The position numbers and the translations under genes were made by a program. This document shows, piece by piece, positions 1 to 7,992 of a stretch of 25,815 nt of DNA. This DNA comes from UBA5951 sp009936885 (GTDB lineage Bacteria > Pseudomonadota > Alphaproteobacteria > Puniceispirillales > Puniceispirillaceae), in assembly GCA_937996625.1 (NCBI GenBank), contig CALKVA010000018.1:1-25815 (forward strand). Reading direction: 5' to 3'. Numbering within the stretch: position 1 is the stretch's first letter; every line of letters starts with the position of its first letter. The notes under the pieces are model-generated. The model saw nothing but the letters and a program-made list of their open reading frames with translations, had not been told where the DNA came from and did not search any database.

Positions 1-2
1 GC

Positions 3-209
3 TTCAAAGACGCTGAATTAAATATAATTCAAATTATGAAGGACAGGAATGGTGAGGCAACAAAAGTAGCTCTTCTTCATGAAGAGTTATTTTATAGTAG
101 TTTTAATCAGATGTTTCATCTTGGCAGATTTGATACTAAGAATTTCAAGCTGGTATATGATGATTATCCGCATGCGCGCATATACAAATTGCTTCCAGCA
201 CCCCGTTAG
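3..209 (+). CDS. C-terminal fragment of unknown protein, possibly a membrane glycosyltransferase (partial, cut by window edge)
   Basis: An open frame enters from the left edge and ends at TAG 207-209, giving 68 residues of a protein whose start lies outside. The visible part is soluble and has no membrane segment. Its last stretch, LVYDDYPHARIYKL, resembles the close of STT3/PglB-type and related polytopic glycosyltransferases, where a short soluble tail ends with a 'VYE..x.KIYKI'-like strand. This is only a resemblance over about 30 residues; no catalytic part is visible. It is followed by about 100 bases with no evident gene and then a tRNA on the same strand. Confidence 0.45.
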   Translation, partial: FKDAELNIIQIMKDRNGEATKVALLHEELFYSSFNQMFHLGRFDTKNFKLVYDDYPHARIYKLLPAPR

Positions 210-314
210 GTTAAATAAATTGGTATAAAATAAGCATGTGTTGCGTGTCTGATAGATAATATCAAAAGCTGGTATTTAATATAAAGAGATGCATAACATC
301 GTTTCATAATTGAT

Positions 315-391
315 GGCCCCGTAGCTCATCAGGATAGAGCGCGAGATTCCTAATCCCGAGGTAACAGGTTCGAGTCCTGTCGGGGTCACCA
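315..391 (+). tRNA. tRNA-Arg, anticodon CCT
   Basis: A complete 77-nt cloverleaf with encoded CCA. Acceptor stem GGCCCCG (315-321) pairs with CGGGGTC (381-387), with one G-T pair. The D arm is GCTC/GAGC, the T arm ACAGG-TTCGAGT-CCTGT. The anticodon loop TTCCTAA carries CCT, reading AGG (Arg). The anticodon stem CGAGA/TCCCG contains one A-C mismatch at its middle pair. No integrase or duplicated tRNA 3' end is seen nearby. Confidence 0.96.
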
Positions 392-485
392 CAGAATGCC
401 ACATTTTTATGGCTTCACTTACATTGAATTTTTTAAATTGAACTTTTTAGCGAAATATTTTCTAATAACCATAATCAAAAAATCA

Positions 486-1298
486 CTAATCTGAGTGCGG
501 GTTAAAAACGCGCCTTTCATTAATTGTAAATTGTCCGATTATCTTCTGCCCTTTATCTGAAATAAGCCAGTCAATAAATAATTGGCCCTCTTTTGATTTC
601 ACCGAAGGGCATTTCTCCTTGCTAATGAGCATTATACCGTATGGATTAAATAACCGCTTATCTCCCTCCATAATAATTTGAAAATCATGTTTGTTTGAGA
701 ATGAGTGCCAGCTTGCCCTATCAACCAGCGTATAGGCGCTCATTCCAACAGCTGTATTGAGGGTAGTTCCCATGCCAGAGCCAGTTTCAAAATACCATTT
801 CCCAGACCATGCTTCTGGGTTTAAGCGAGCTTCCCTCCAGATAGAAAGCTCTTTAGAATGGGTGCCAGAATTATCGCTGCGAGATGCAAATTTGGCACCC
901 GTCAGAGCTATTTTTTCAAACGCTAATGTAACATCTTGCAATTCACTCAGTCCAGCTGGGTCGGTATTAGGACCAACAATCACAAACTCATTATACATCA
1001 CATCATAACGTTTTTCTGCATAGCCATCGGCAACAAATTTCTGTTCATGCTCAGGACTATGGACAAGCAAAACATCCCCGTCACAATTACGGGCATTCTT
1101 TATTGCAGCCCCTGTTCCAACAGCAACAACATTTACTGTAATACCAGTTTCTGCTTGAAATTTTGGAAGAATATAATCATAGAAGCCAGAATTCTTAGTT
1201 GAAGTTGTGGACTGCACTAAAATGGCGTTGCCTGCCGTGTTAACTGGAGTTGTAAATAAGACCCAAAGGATACTAAAAGATGTGAGTATTAACTTCAT
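486..1298 (-). CDS. tupA: TupA-like periplasmic oxyanion-binding protein (tungstate-type ABC transporter)
   Basis: This 270-residue protein starts with a typical signal peptide (Lys, hydrophobic residues 3-16, likely cleavage near residue 22 after VNTA). The mature start, VQSTTSTKNSGFYD, matches the N-terminal TTTST-x-x-SG oxyanion-binding stretch of COG2998/TupA proteins. Later the family stretches GDVLLVHSP, NEFVIVGP, FASRSDNSGTHSKE and AYTLVDRASW are all present, so it looks complete and functional. In the family it binds tungstate (some members other oxyanions) in the periplasm for the TupB permease and TupC ATPase. Neither partner lies next to it: downstream is a tRNA, and upstream a divergent glutamine-synthetase-like gene. 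The ligand is inferred from family membership only. A 17-bp palindrome lies about 26 bases before its start. Confidence 0.85.
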   Translation of the reverse strand: MKLILTSFSILWVLFTTPVNTAGNAILVQSTTSTKNSGFYDYILPKFQAETGITVNVVAVGTGAAIKNARNCDGDVLLVHSPEHEQKFVADGYAEKRYDVMYNEFVIVGPNTDPAGLSELQDVTLAFEKIALTGAKFASRSDNSGTHSKELSIWREARLNPEAWSGKWYFETGSGMGTTLNTAVGMSAYTLVDRASWHSFSNKHDFQIIMEGDKRLFNPYGIMLISKEKCPSVKSKEGQLFIDWLISDKGQKIIGQFTINERRVFNPHSD

Positions 1299-1323
1299 TT
1301 GTATATTATCCAGTTTATTAAAC

Positions 1324-1340
1324 CTGTTATAAGATAACAG
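1324..1340. promoter_or_regulatory. Perfect 17-bp inverted repeat, candidate operator
   Basis: CTGTTAT-AAG-ATAACAG is a perfect 7-bp inverted repeat with a 3-base centre. It lies in the 255-base divergent gap between tupA and the first gamma-glutamyl ligase gene, about 26 bases before the tupA start. Length and symmetry suit a dimeric repressor or activator. No T-tract follows, so it is not a terminator. The regulator is unknown. Nothing else identifiable is seen in 1341-1553 apart from the ribosome binding site of the next gene. Confidence 0.4.
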
Positions 1341-1553
1341 ACCAACCTAAAAACAATAGTGTAATTTGTTCTGTAATTATCCCAAATAGGTTCCATTTCT
1401 AAATATTAAAATATACTCTCAGAGTTTCAAAAACACAGTTTAATCAAATATGTCTGCAAAATTATCCCTCTTAATTACAGGCTGATATAAAAAGAGTGCT
1501 GAGTTGTAGGGAGTTTGATATTATTGATGAGCTATATAAAAAAGCGAGGTTAA

Positions 1554-2840
1554 ATGTCTAAGAATTTGCTTGCAAATAATGAGTTAAATCTTGCCGGGAT
1601 AGATCATATCCAAGCTGGTATTTTTGATTTAAATGGCATAATGCGCGGCAAAAGAGTGCCGCCAACCTCCTATTCTAAAATAATGAATAAGGGGGTTCAA
1701 CTCCCATTATCAGTTCAGAATATCGATATATATGGGCATGATATTGAAGGTAGTAAATTTGTTTTTGCAACCGGAGATAAGGACGGAAGGGCAACTTTCC
1801 AAAATGCACCTCAAGTCTTGTTGAGACATTTATCAAAGCCTGTTCTGTTAATGCCATTGGGACTTACAGATGATAATGGGGAGCTATTTGAAGGGTGCCC
1901 TAGAGCCTTTCTTATAAAAGTTATGAATAGAGCTCGTGCTGAAAATCTTGTTTTTAAATGTGGTGTTGAACTCGAATTCTGTCTTCTTTCGGATAATGTA
2001 TCCTCCCTTATTTTATCAGAGCCGCAATCACTATCATTGCTAGCTTTGGATTCAGTAGATGAGTTTTTAAAAGATATTCATCACATTGCAGAGCAGCTTG
2101 ATGTTCAAATTGAATCTGTATTATCTGAGGCAGGCATCGGCCAGATTGAAATTGTATTATCGCCTAGCTCAGATTTATGCCATTTAGCCGATGCAATTCT
2201 TGTTTTAAAACATAGCCTTACAGCATATACACACGCGAAAGGCTTGTTTGTTTCGTTTGCCGCAAAGCCTAAAAAAACTCTATCAGGGAATGGTCTGCAT
2301 TGTCATATATCGATGGAAAATGGTCGCTCAGAAAATCTATTCGCAAAAGATGAAGCCTACTTTAATGCCGCAATAGCAGCTACCCTCAAGCTATTAGAGC
2401 CAGCAACGGCTATTATGGCTCCGCTGCCGGAATCCTATGACAGATTGCAGGAAAATAGTCACGCACCGTTTAATATTGGATGGGGGTTTGATAATCGCAC
2501 AATGGCTGTTCGAATCCCCAATGCCCCTCCTGAGGCCAGAAGATTAGAGCTTCGCGTGGCAGGGGCAGATAGCAATCCGTATTTGCTGTTTGCTATTTTG
2601 GTTGCATCTATACTAGATGGAATTGACGAGATGCTGGTACCGCCGCCGCCTATCTCCGGCAACGGATATGAGGCCGATTTAAAGAGATTACCGCGAGACC
2701 TTAAAACAGCTTTATCCATTTTTGAAAACTCAGAGCATATACGCAGAATGATGCCACCAACCTTAAGAGAGATGTTTATTGCCACCAAAAAACAAGAAAT
2801 CAGATTGGCAGTATCAGGAGAGTTTAATGACACACAATAA
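1554..2840 (+). CDS. Glutamine-synthetase-like gamma-glutamyl-amine ligase (short form)
   Basis: This 428-residue enzyme belongs to the class I glutamine synthetase fold, on the PuuA/gamma-glutamylpolyamine synthetase side. The metal and glutamate ligands are intact: GVELEF (E139, E141), SEAGIGQIEI (E192, E199), GNGLHCHIS (H249, H251), FDNRT (R315) and RRLELRVAGADSNPY (E332, R334). The DGSS ammonium-pocket stretch of true GlnA is missing, which points to an amine other than ammonia as acceptor. It is shorter than PuuA (about 470): the segment between the first and second glutamate motifs lacks the YGID-containing part that the second copy at 6613-7953 has. The start ATG follows GCGAGG at about 6 bases. 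It overlaps the agmatinase gene by 14 bases, so the two are co-translated and probably act on related amines. The exact substrate is not determined. Confidence 0.85.
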   Translation: MSKNLLANNELNLAGIDHIQAGIFDLNGIMRGKRVPPTSYSKIMNKGVQLPLSVQNIDIYGHDIEGSKFVFATGDKDGRATFQNAPQVLLRHLSKPVLLMPLGLTDDNGELFEGCPRAFLIKVMNRARAENLVFKCGVELEFCLLSDNVSSLILSEPQSLSLLALDSVDEFLKDIHHIAEQLDVQIESVLSEAGIGQIEIVLSPSSDLCHLADAILVLKHSLTAYTHAKGLFVSFAAKPKKTLSGNGLHCHISMENGRSENLFAKDEAYFNAAIAATLKLLEPATAIMAPLPESYDRLQENSHAPFNIGWGFDNRTMAVRIPNAPPEARRLELRVAGADSNPYLLFAILVASILDGIDEMLVPPPPISGNGYEADLKRLPRDLKTALSIFENSEHIRRMMPPTLREMFIATKKQEIRLAVSGEFNDTQ

Positions 2841-3789
2841 TAACAGCCAATCACCTCCATTATCAGATCAGGCTTGGCGCAACGATACACCTGATAAAAG
2901 ATTTTTTGAGCCCACCTATTCTGGAGCTACAAGTTTACTGAGATGCCCTTATTCAATTGCGTTTGATACAGCAGATATTGTGGTTGCTGGCATACCGTTT
3001 GATAACGCAACAACCTATCGCCCTGGATGCAGATTGGGGCCCAGAGCAATAAGGGCTGCCTCTGTTCAATTGGCAGAATTACCGTCATTTCCATTTGGCT
3101 TTGACCCATTTTCTAGGGTAGGCGTTATTGATTCTGGTGATTTTCTGCTAAACCCGCATAAGCCAGAGACAATTATTTCAGATATTTATAAGCAGGCTAA
3201 ATCAATTATAAGTTCTGGGGCTTCTCTGCTTTCAATGGGCGGCGATCACTTCATAAGTTATCCACTATTAAAAGCACATGCAGAGTTACATGGGCCTATC
3301 TCACTGCTTCAATTTGATGCGCATTGTGATACTTGGCCCTCTATGGGGGAGTTCGACCATGGCACGATGTTTCTTCGCGCTGTAGAAGAGGGGCTTATCG
3401 ATACTCAAAGCTCTATTCAAGTGGGCTTGCGAACCCATAATGAACTAGAGGTATGCATCAAACAAATAACCTGCCCACAATTTCATGAAATGGGGACTAA
3501 GGCGGTTTTAGAAGAAATACTATCTCATCTTCAAGGACGGCCTGTCTATGTGAGCTTTGATATAGATGTATTAGACCCAGCCTTTGCTCCAGGCACTGGA
3601 ACACCCGTATCTGGCGGAATAGCAAGCTGGCAGGCATTAACGATTATGCGGGGTTTGGCGCCATTAAACATGGTTGGCTTTGATTTAGTCGAAGTCAGCC
3701 CACCATTTGATCATGCAGAAATTACCGCTATTGCCGCTGCTACAATTATACATGACTGGATTTGTGTGAAAGCCTTTCAAAAAGGCTAA
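2827..3789 (+). CDS. speB: Agmatinase (ureohydrolase family)
   Basis: A 320-residue ureohydrolase; in the family it splits agmatine to putrescine and urea using two Mn ions in the cytoplasm. The metal motifs are all present: GGDH (138-141), DAHCD (164-168) and SFDIDVLDP (243-251), followed by the FAPGTGTPVSGG loop. I chose ATG 2827 because AGGAG lies 6 bases before it; an ATG in frame at 2779 would add 16 residues read inside the upstream ligase gene and has no better site. The gene starts 14 bases before the ligase stop, so translation is coupled. Related guanidino substrates (guanidinobutyrate, guanidinopropionate) are possible; the polyamine neighbours favour agmatine. Its 3' end overlaps the convergent oxidase gene by 4 bases. 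Confidence 0.88.
   Translation: MTHNNNSQSPPLSDQAWRNDTPDKRFFEPTYSGATSLLRCPYSIAFDTADIVVAGIPFDNATTYRPGCRLGPRAIRAASVQLAELPSFPFGFDPFSRVGVIDSGDFLLNPHKPETIISDIYKQAKSIISSGASLLSMGGDHFISYPLLKAHAELHGPISLLQFDAHCDTWPSMGEFDHGTMFLRAVEEGLIDTQSSIQVGLRTHNELEVCIKQITCPQFHEMGTKAVLEEILSHLQGRPVYVSFDIDVLDPAFAPGTGTPVSGGIASWQALTIMRGLAPLNMVGFDLVEVSPPFDHAEITAIAAATIIHDWICVKAFQKG
3771..3787. terminator. Hairpin in the overlapping 3' ends of speB and the FAD oxidase gene
   Basis: AGCCTTT-CAA-AAAGGCT is a perfect 7-bp stem with a 3-base loop, placed exactly where the two convergent genes end and overlap. There is no good T-tract on either side (AAAT on plus, TTTCAC on minus), so it is at best a weak bidirectional terminator or a 3'-end stabilising hairpin. 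Confidence 0.3.
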
Positions 3790-5078
3790 ATCTGAAAATA
3801 ATCTTTCATTTTATACCAACCCATACCAAGGGCTAAAATAGGTGTCCTAAGAGGCCCACCTGGAAAGGGCATGTGTGGGACTTTGATAAGTTGATTAAAT
3901 CTCTTATTATCTCCAGTGGCTGCTTCACTTAGAATATTTGCAGCTACGCCAGAAAATGCAACGCCATGTCCAGAATAGCCTTGCACGTAAATTGCCGTGT
4001 CTGAAACTCTGCCAAAATCAGGTAATCTATTAACGGTAATACCTATTCTTCCCGACCATGCTTGCATAATTTTTTTGTGCATGAGATTAGGAAACACCGC
4101 CTTCATGCGGTTTTTGAGGTCTGCCTCAACATTAAGAGGGTCTGTATTAAGATAGCTTGCACGGCCACCAAAAATAAGCCTACTTTGCTTATCAATCCGA
4201 AAATAATTCAAAGCAGTATTTCCATCAGCAATAGCTGCTTTAGAAGGAATTGTATCTTCTATTTCTGAGACGCTAAGTGGTTCAGTTGCCATAACAGATG
4301 ACGTTACAGGCGCAATACGTCCCCGCAGCTTTTTTGGTGCAACAGAGCCCAGATACACATTACCACAAATGATAAGCTGTTCTGCTGAAATAATAAGACC
4401 ATTTTCTGTGATTAATTTGTTTGTGTGTTTGGTTGTCTGGATAGAGGATATAGGGCTGTTAGTATAAATATGAGCGCCTGCTTTAGTTGCTGCTTTTGCA
4501 AGCCCGATGAGATATTTCAGCGGATGCAAATGCCCGCTACCACTATCATAAAGCCCGCCAATATAAGCATCAGAGCATATATAGTTAAATAAAGAGGATT
4601 TATCAGGAAGGGCGGTTAGCTGAGAATATCCTCTTTGCTCAAAGCTCCTTTGATAGTCATCTAACTCGCGCATATGTCCTTTATGTATTGCTGTGTGCAC
4701 ATATCCCCATTGAACATCACAATCTATATTATATTTCTCAATTCTATCTTTAATAAGAGGGGGGCCTTCAATACCAGTAAGCCACATATCTTGCTGAAGT
4801 TTTGGGTCAATATATTTTGAAAGTTTATCAAAACTCGCAGACCAGCCTTGACAAATCTGCCCCCCGTTTCGCCCAGAACCGCCGTTGCCAATACCGCCAG
4901 CTTCAAATAAGCAAACATTTAAGCCCTTCTCGCTAAGGGATAAGGCAGTTGAAACTCCTGTTAGGCCGCCCCCAATAATAGCAATATCGCATGTGATATC
5001 TGTCCTTAGCGCGCCACGAAAATCAGGAGGCGTAATATCAAGCTGATAAATTGATTTTGAAATATGATTAATTGACAT
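3786..5078 (-). CDS. puuB: FAD-dependent oxidoreductase, PuuB-like (gamma-glutamylputrescine oxidase type)
   Basis: A 430-residue flavoprotein of the D-amino-acid oxidase family, the length of PuuB. The FAD-binding Rossmann motif IIGGGLTGVSTALSLSEKG sits at residues 34-52, followed by GGIGNGGSGRNGGQI, the loop that holds the flavin in this family. The C-terminal part has GRIGITVNRLPDFGRV and QGYSGHGVAFSG, as in PuuB. In the Puu pathway the enzyme oxidises gamma-glutamylputrescine to the aldehyde with release of ammonia and H2O2. It faces the agmatinase gene tail to tail and is divergent from the aminotransferase gene, sharing a 167-base control region. The symbol is by family resemblance; other N-glutamyl amines or secondary amines could be substrates. 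Confidence 0.75.
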   Translation of the reverse strand: MSINHISKSIYQLDITPPDFRGALRTDITCDIAIIGGGLTGVSTALSLSEKGLNVCLFEAGGIGNGGSGRNGGQICQGWSASFDKLSKYIDPKLQQDMWLTGIEGPPLIKDRIEKYNIDCDVQWGYVHTAIHKGHMRELDDYQRSFEQRGYSQLTALPDKSSLFNYICSDAYIGGLYDSGSGHLHPLKYLIGLAKAATKAGAHIYTNSPISSIQTTKHTNKLITENGLIISAEQLIICGNVYLGSVAPKKLRGRIAPVTSSVMATEPLSVSEIEDTIPSKAAIADGNTALNYFRIDKQSRLIFGGRASYLNTDPLNVEADLKNRMKAVFPNLMHKKIMQAWSGRIGITVNRLPDFGRVSDTAIYVQGYSGHGVAFSGVAANILSEAATGDNKRFNQLIKVPHMPFPGGPLRTPILALGMGWYKMKDYFQI

Positions 5079-5173
5079 TATGATGTATCGTGTAAGGTTA
5101 CAATTTTTTTTAAAAGCGTTTTACTGTTTAGTGTATACTGATTTAAAATATAAATAGAGCAATTATAACATGT

Positions 5174-5196
5174 ATTCTATTTAAGGCAGATAGAAT
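5174..5196. promoter_or_regulatory. Inverted repeat in divergent oxidase/aminotransferase promoter region, candidate operator
   Basis: ATTCTAT (5174-5180) and ATAGAAT (5190-5196) form a perfect 7-bp inverted repeat with a 9-base spacer, centre to centre 16 bases. It lies between the divergent starts at 5078 and 5246. A TATACT hexamer at 5134-5139 could be a -10 box, but no convincing -35 is seen. AT-rich sequence makes chance repeats more likely, so this is only a candidate site. Confidence 0.3.
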
Positions 5197-5245
5197 TTTT
5201 ATAAAATAGCTGAATACTATAAAGCTCGGAAAAGGATGGTGCCCT

Positions 5246-6601
5246 GTGCAAAATCAAATCGATCTTCAGCGCTTTGAAGAGCAACATCATCTACCCCCAT
5301 TTTCTGATTTTAAAGCTCTAAAAAAAGAAGGCACGCGCATAATCACCCACGCGCAAGGTCATATGATTTATGATAGTGATGGCCATGCGATTTTGGATGC
5401 CATGGCAGGTTTATGGTGCGTCAATGTGGGATATGGCAGAGATAAGCTGGTCAACGCTGCCACCGAACAAATGCATAAACTGCCCTATTATAATAGCTTT
5501 TTCAAGACCAGTAACGAGCCTGTGGCAAAGCTTTCGGCTAAACTAGCCTCAATTGCGCCAGAACATTTAAACCATGTAATCTACGCTAATTCCGGATCTG
5601 AGGCGAATGATACTATTATTCGCTTAGTACGGCATTACTGGGCTTTAAAAGGGCATCCTGAAAAGCGTGTCATTATAGGTCGCGAATATGGGTATCATGG
5701 GTCTACTATTATGGCAGCTAGTATGGGCGGAATGAAAGCCATGCATGAGCAATCAGCTCATGAGGCAGATTTCGAGCATATAAGACCGCCCTATGGATTT
5801 TTATATCAGGGAAATCAAACAGAATTCCAGTTTGCAGAAAGTTCTGCTAAATTATTAAAAGAAAAAATTCTAGAAGTTGGCGCTGAAAAAGTCGCAGCCT
5901 TTATCGCAGAGCCTGTGCAGGGTGCTGGCGGCGTTATTATCCCGCCAGATGGTTATTTCGAGCATATTCAAAAGATTTGCAATGAATTTGGGATATTATT
6001 CATTGCAGATGAAGTAATAACTGGATTTGGTAGAACTGGAAATTGGTTTGCTAGCCAAACAATGGATTTAAAGCCCGATGTCGTTACACTCGCCAAAGGC
6101 CTTACATCTGGATATATGCCAATGTCAGCTGTGCTTGTGAGTGATAAAATCGCCGAACATTTGATTAATGAAGGGGGTGAGTTTTATCACGGATTTACCT
6201 ATTCAGGTCATCCGGTATCTGCAGCTGTTGCACTTGCTAATCTTGAGCTTATTGAAACAGAAGGTCTGATAGAGCATGTGCGTGATATAACAGCACCATA
6301 TCTTGGAGAAGCTATTAAACAACTTGATAGCCATCCACTTGTAGGTGAAACACGCAGCTTTGGATTGCTTGCTTGTATTGAGCTTGTAAAGCATAAGACT
6401 GGGCCTGTATTGTTTGATCCTATTGGCGAGGTTGGAACGCTATGCCGCGACCATGCAATTAAAGGTGGATTAATGGTACGCGCTGTACGCGATGGAATGA
6501 TTTTATCTCCTCCATTAAGTTTTCAGACTAAGGATATTGATATAACAATTGAAAAATTAAAGCAGGCGCTAGATGCCACTTATGCAGAACTTAAAAAGTG
6601 A
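5246..6601 (+). CDS. spuC: Class III PLP aminotransferase, SpuC-like (putrescine/polyamine-pyruvate transaminase)
   Basis: This 451-residue class III aminotransferase follows the Pseudomonas SpuC pattern closely: HHLPPFSDFKALKKEG near the start, DAMAGLWCVNVGYGR, GSEAND at 117-122, IADEVITGFGRTG with the PLP-nitrogen Asp at 255, and LAKGLTSGYMPM with the Schiff-base Lys at 284. SpuC moves an amino group from putrescine to pyruvate, giving 4-aminobutyraldehyde and alanine. The start is GTG 5246, with AAAGGA 9 bases upstream; the nearby ATG 5236 is out of frame. It is followed 11 bases later by the second glutamyl ligase, so they form an operon. Other omega-amine donors (GABA, beta-alanine, cadaverine) are possible. 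Confidence 0.85.
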   Translation: MQNQIDLQRFEEQHHLPPFSDFKALKKEGTRIITHAQGHMIYDSDGHAILDAMAGLWCVNVGYGRDKLVNAATEQMHKLPYYNSFFKTSNEPVAKLSAKLASIAPEHLNHVIYANSGSEANDTIIRLVRHYWALKGHPEKRVIIGREYGYHGSTIMAASMGGMKAMHEQSAHEADFEHIRPPYGFLYQGNQTEFQFAESSAKLLKEKILEVGAEKVAAFIAEPVQGAGGVIIPPDGYFEHIQKICNEFGILFIADEVITGFGRTGNWFASQTMDLKPDVVTLAKGLTSGYMPMSAVLVSDKIAEHLINEGGEFYHGFTYSGHPVSAAVALANLELIETEGLIEHVRDITAPYLGEAIKQLDSHPLVGETRSFGLLACIELVKHKTGPVLFDPIGEVGTLCRDHAIKGGLMVRAVRDGMILSPPLSFQTKDIDITIEKLKQALDATYAELKK

Positions 6602-6612
6602 GCACATAACAG

Positions 6613-7953
6613 ATGACTCAAAAATTAAAAGAATGGCTTTCAGAGCGAACTATTACAGAAGTTGAATGTCTAGTTCCTGATATCGCTGGTATTCCCAGAG
6701 GCAAGATTTTACCTGCTGAAAAATACCATAAGGTGCTTAAAGGAAGTGGGCTTCGTCTACCAGAATATGTATTTGGACAGACGGTCACGGGTGATTATCA
6801 TGATTCTGTTGTATTAAATGCAGCTGTTGGGGATGTGGTTTTAAAACCTGACGAAAATGCCGCCTATTTGGTGCCGTGGTATTCTGAACCAACAGCGCAG
6901 ATTATTCACGATGCTTTTTATCTGGACGATACAGAAGTAACTGTTGCACCTAGGTCTGTCTTAAAGCGCGTAATCAGAGCACTTAACAATAAAGGGCTTT
7001 GTGCAATTGTCGCACCCGAGCTTGAGTTTTTTCTGGTGTCGCAAAGCTCAGATCCAGACTATCCTCTAAAAACGCCTCCTGGAAGGTCAGGAAGAGCAGA
7101 GACTGGAAAGCAGGCTTACGGCATTGACGCTGTCAATGATTTTGATCCGTTTTTTGAAGATGTTTATGACCATTGCGAGGCTATGGGGCTTGATATTGAT
7201 ACGCTGGTGCATGAGGGCGGTGCCGCACAGATGGAAATTAACTTCAATCATGGAGAAGCATTAACACTAGCTGACCAAGCCTTGATTTTTAAGCGCACGG
7301 TAAGACAAACGGCTCTAAATCATAATATCCATGCAACATTCATGGCAAAACCAATGCAATATCAGCCTGGCTCCTCTATGCATTTGCATTGTTCAGTTTG
7401 CAATCTGCAAGATGGTAGTAATATGTTCTCCAATTCTGATGGTCAGGATACAGAAATGTTTCGGTATGCCCTTGGAGGATTACAGCGCTATCTTGCTGGT
7501 GGAATGGCATTGATGGCCCCTTATGTTAATAGCTATAGAAGATTTGTTACCACATACGATGCACCTGCAAATGTTGCGTGGGGCATTGATAACCGCACAG
7601 TTGGATTAAGAGTTCCTGCAGGTGACTATCGCAGCAGACGCATTGAGAACAGAATTCCAGGAGCTGATACTAATCCGTATCTGTCAATAGCACTGACATT
7701 TGCTTGTATTCTTCTTGGCATTGAAGAAAAAATCGAACCTGCAAAACCAATGGTTAAAGAGTCAGATAATTTGGTTACATTGCCTAGGAACCTTGACATG
7801 GCACTTGATAATCTGGATAAGGCAACAAAACTGAAGGAAGTATTAGGGCTTGATTTTATTTCTGTATTTAATGAAGTAAAGCGTGCAGAGGCTGAAGCAT
7901 TTTTAGAAGTTATCTCTCCGTGGGAGAGAGAATATTTATTGCTAAATGTGTGA
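6613..7953 (+). CDS. puuA: Glutamine-synthetase-like gamma-glutamylpolyamine synthetase, PuuA/SpuI type
   Basis: A 446-residue ligase of the PuuA family, which joins glutamate to putrescine or other polyamines at the cost of ATP. The active-site pieces are intact: PELEFF (E136, E138), YGIDAVNDFDPFFEDV, HEGGAAQMEINF (E201, E208), GSSMHLHCSV (H257, H259), WGIDNRTVGLR (R328) and RRIENRIPGADTNPY (342-356). The N-terminal domain (VPDIAGIPRGKILPAEKY) is also typical. It lacks the ammonia-pocket DGSS of GlnA. It follows the aminotransferase by 11 bases, and the ribosome binding site is weak, so coupling to the upstream gene is likely. Compared with the other copy at 1554-2840 this is the more canonical one. 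Substrate choice between putrescine, spermidine and other amines is not visible. Confidence 0.85.
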   Translation: MTQKLKEWLSERTITEVECLVPDIAGIPRGKILPAEKYHKVLKGSGLRLPEYVFGQTVTGDYHDSVVLNAAVGDVVLKPDENAAYLVPWYSEPTAQIIHDAFYLDDTEVTVAPRSVLKRVIRALNNKGLCAIVAPELEFFLVSQSSDPDYPLKTPPGRSGRAETGKQAYGIDAVNDFDPFFEDVYDHCEAMGLDIDTLVHEGGAAQMEINFNHGEALTLADQALIFKRTVRQTALNHNIHATFMAKPMQYQPGSSMHLHCSVCNLQDGSNMFSNSDGQDTEMFRYALGGLQRYLAGGMALMAPYVNSYRRFVTTYDAPANVAWGIDNRTVGLRVPAGDYRSRRIENRIPGADTNPYLSIALTFACILLGIEEKIEPAKPMVKESDNLVTLPRNLDMALDNLDKATKLKEVLGLDFISVFNEVKRAEAEAFLEVISPWEREYLLLNV

Positions 7954-7992
7954 CCAATAATAGAGGGATGAGATGTTTATTTATCAGCTGAA

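Noticed and set aside
315..391. tRNA-Arg as an integration site for a mobile element
   Set aside because: No duplicated tRNA 3' end, integrase or base-composition shift was found in the flanking sequence.
2459..2890. 143-residue minus-strand open frame opposite the first ligase gene
   Set aside because: Antisense to conserved motifs of the ligase and with no family pattern.
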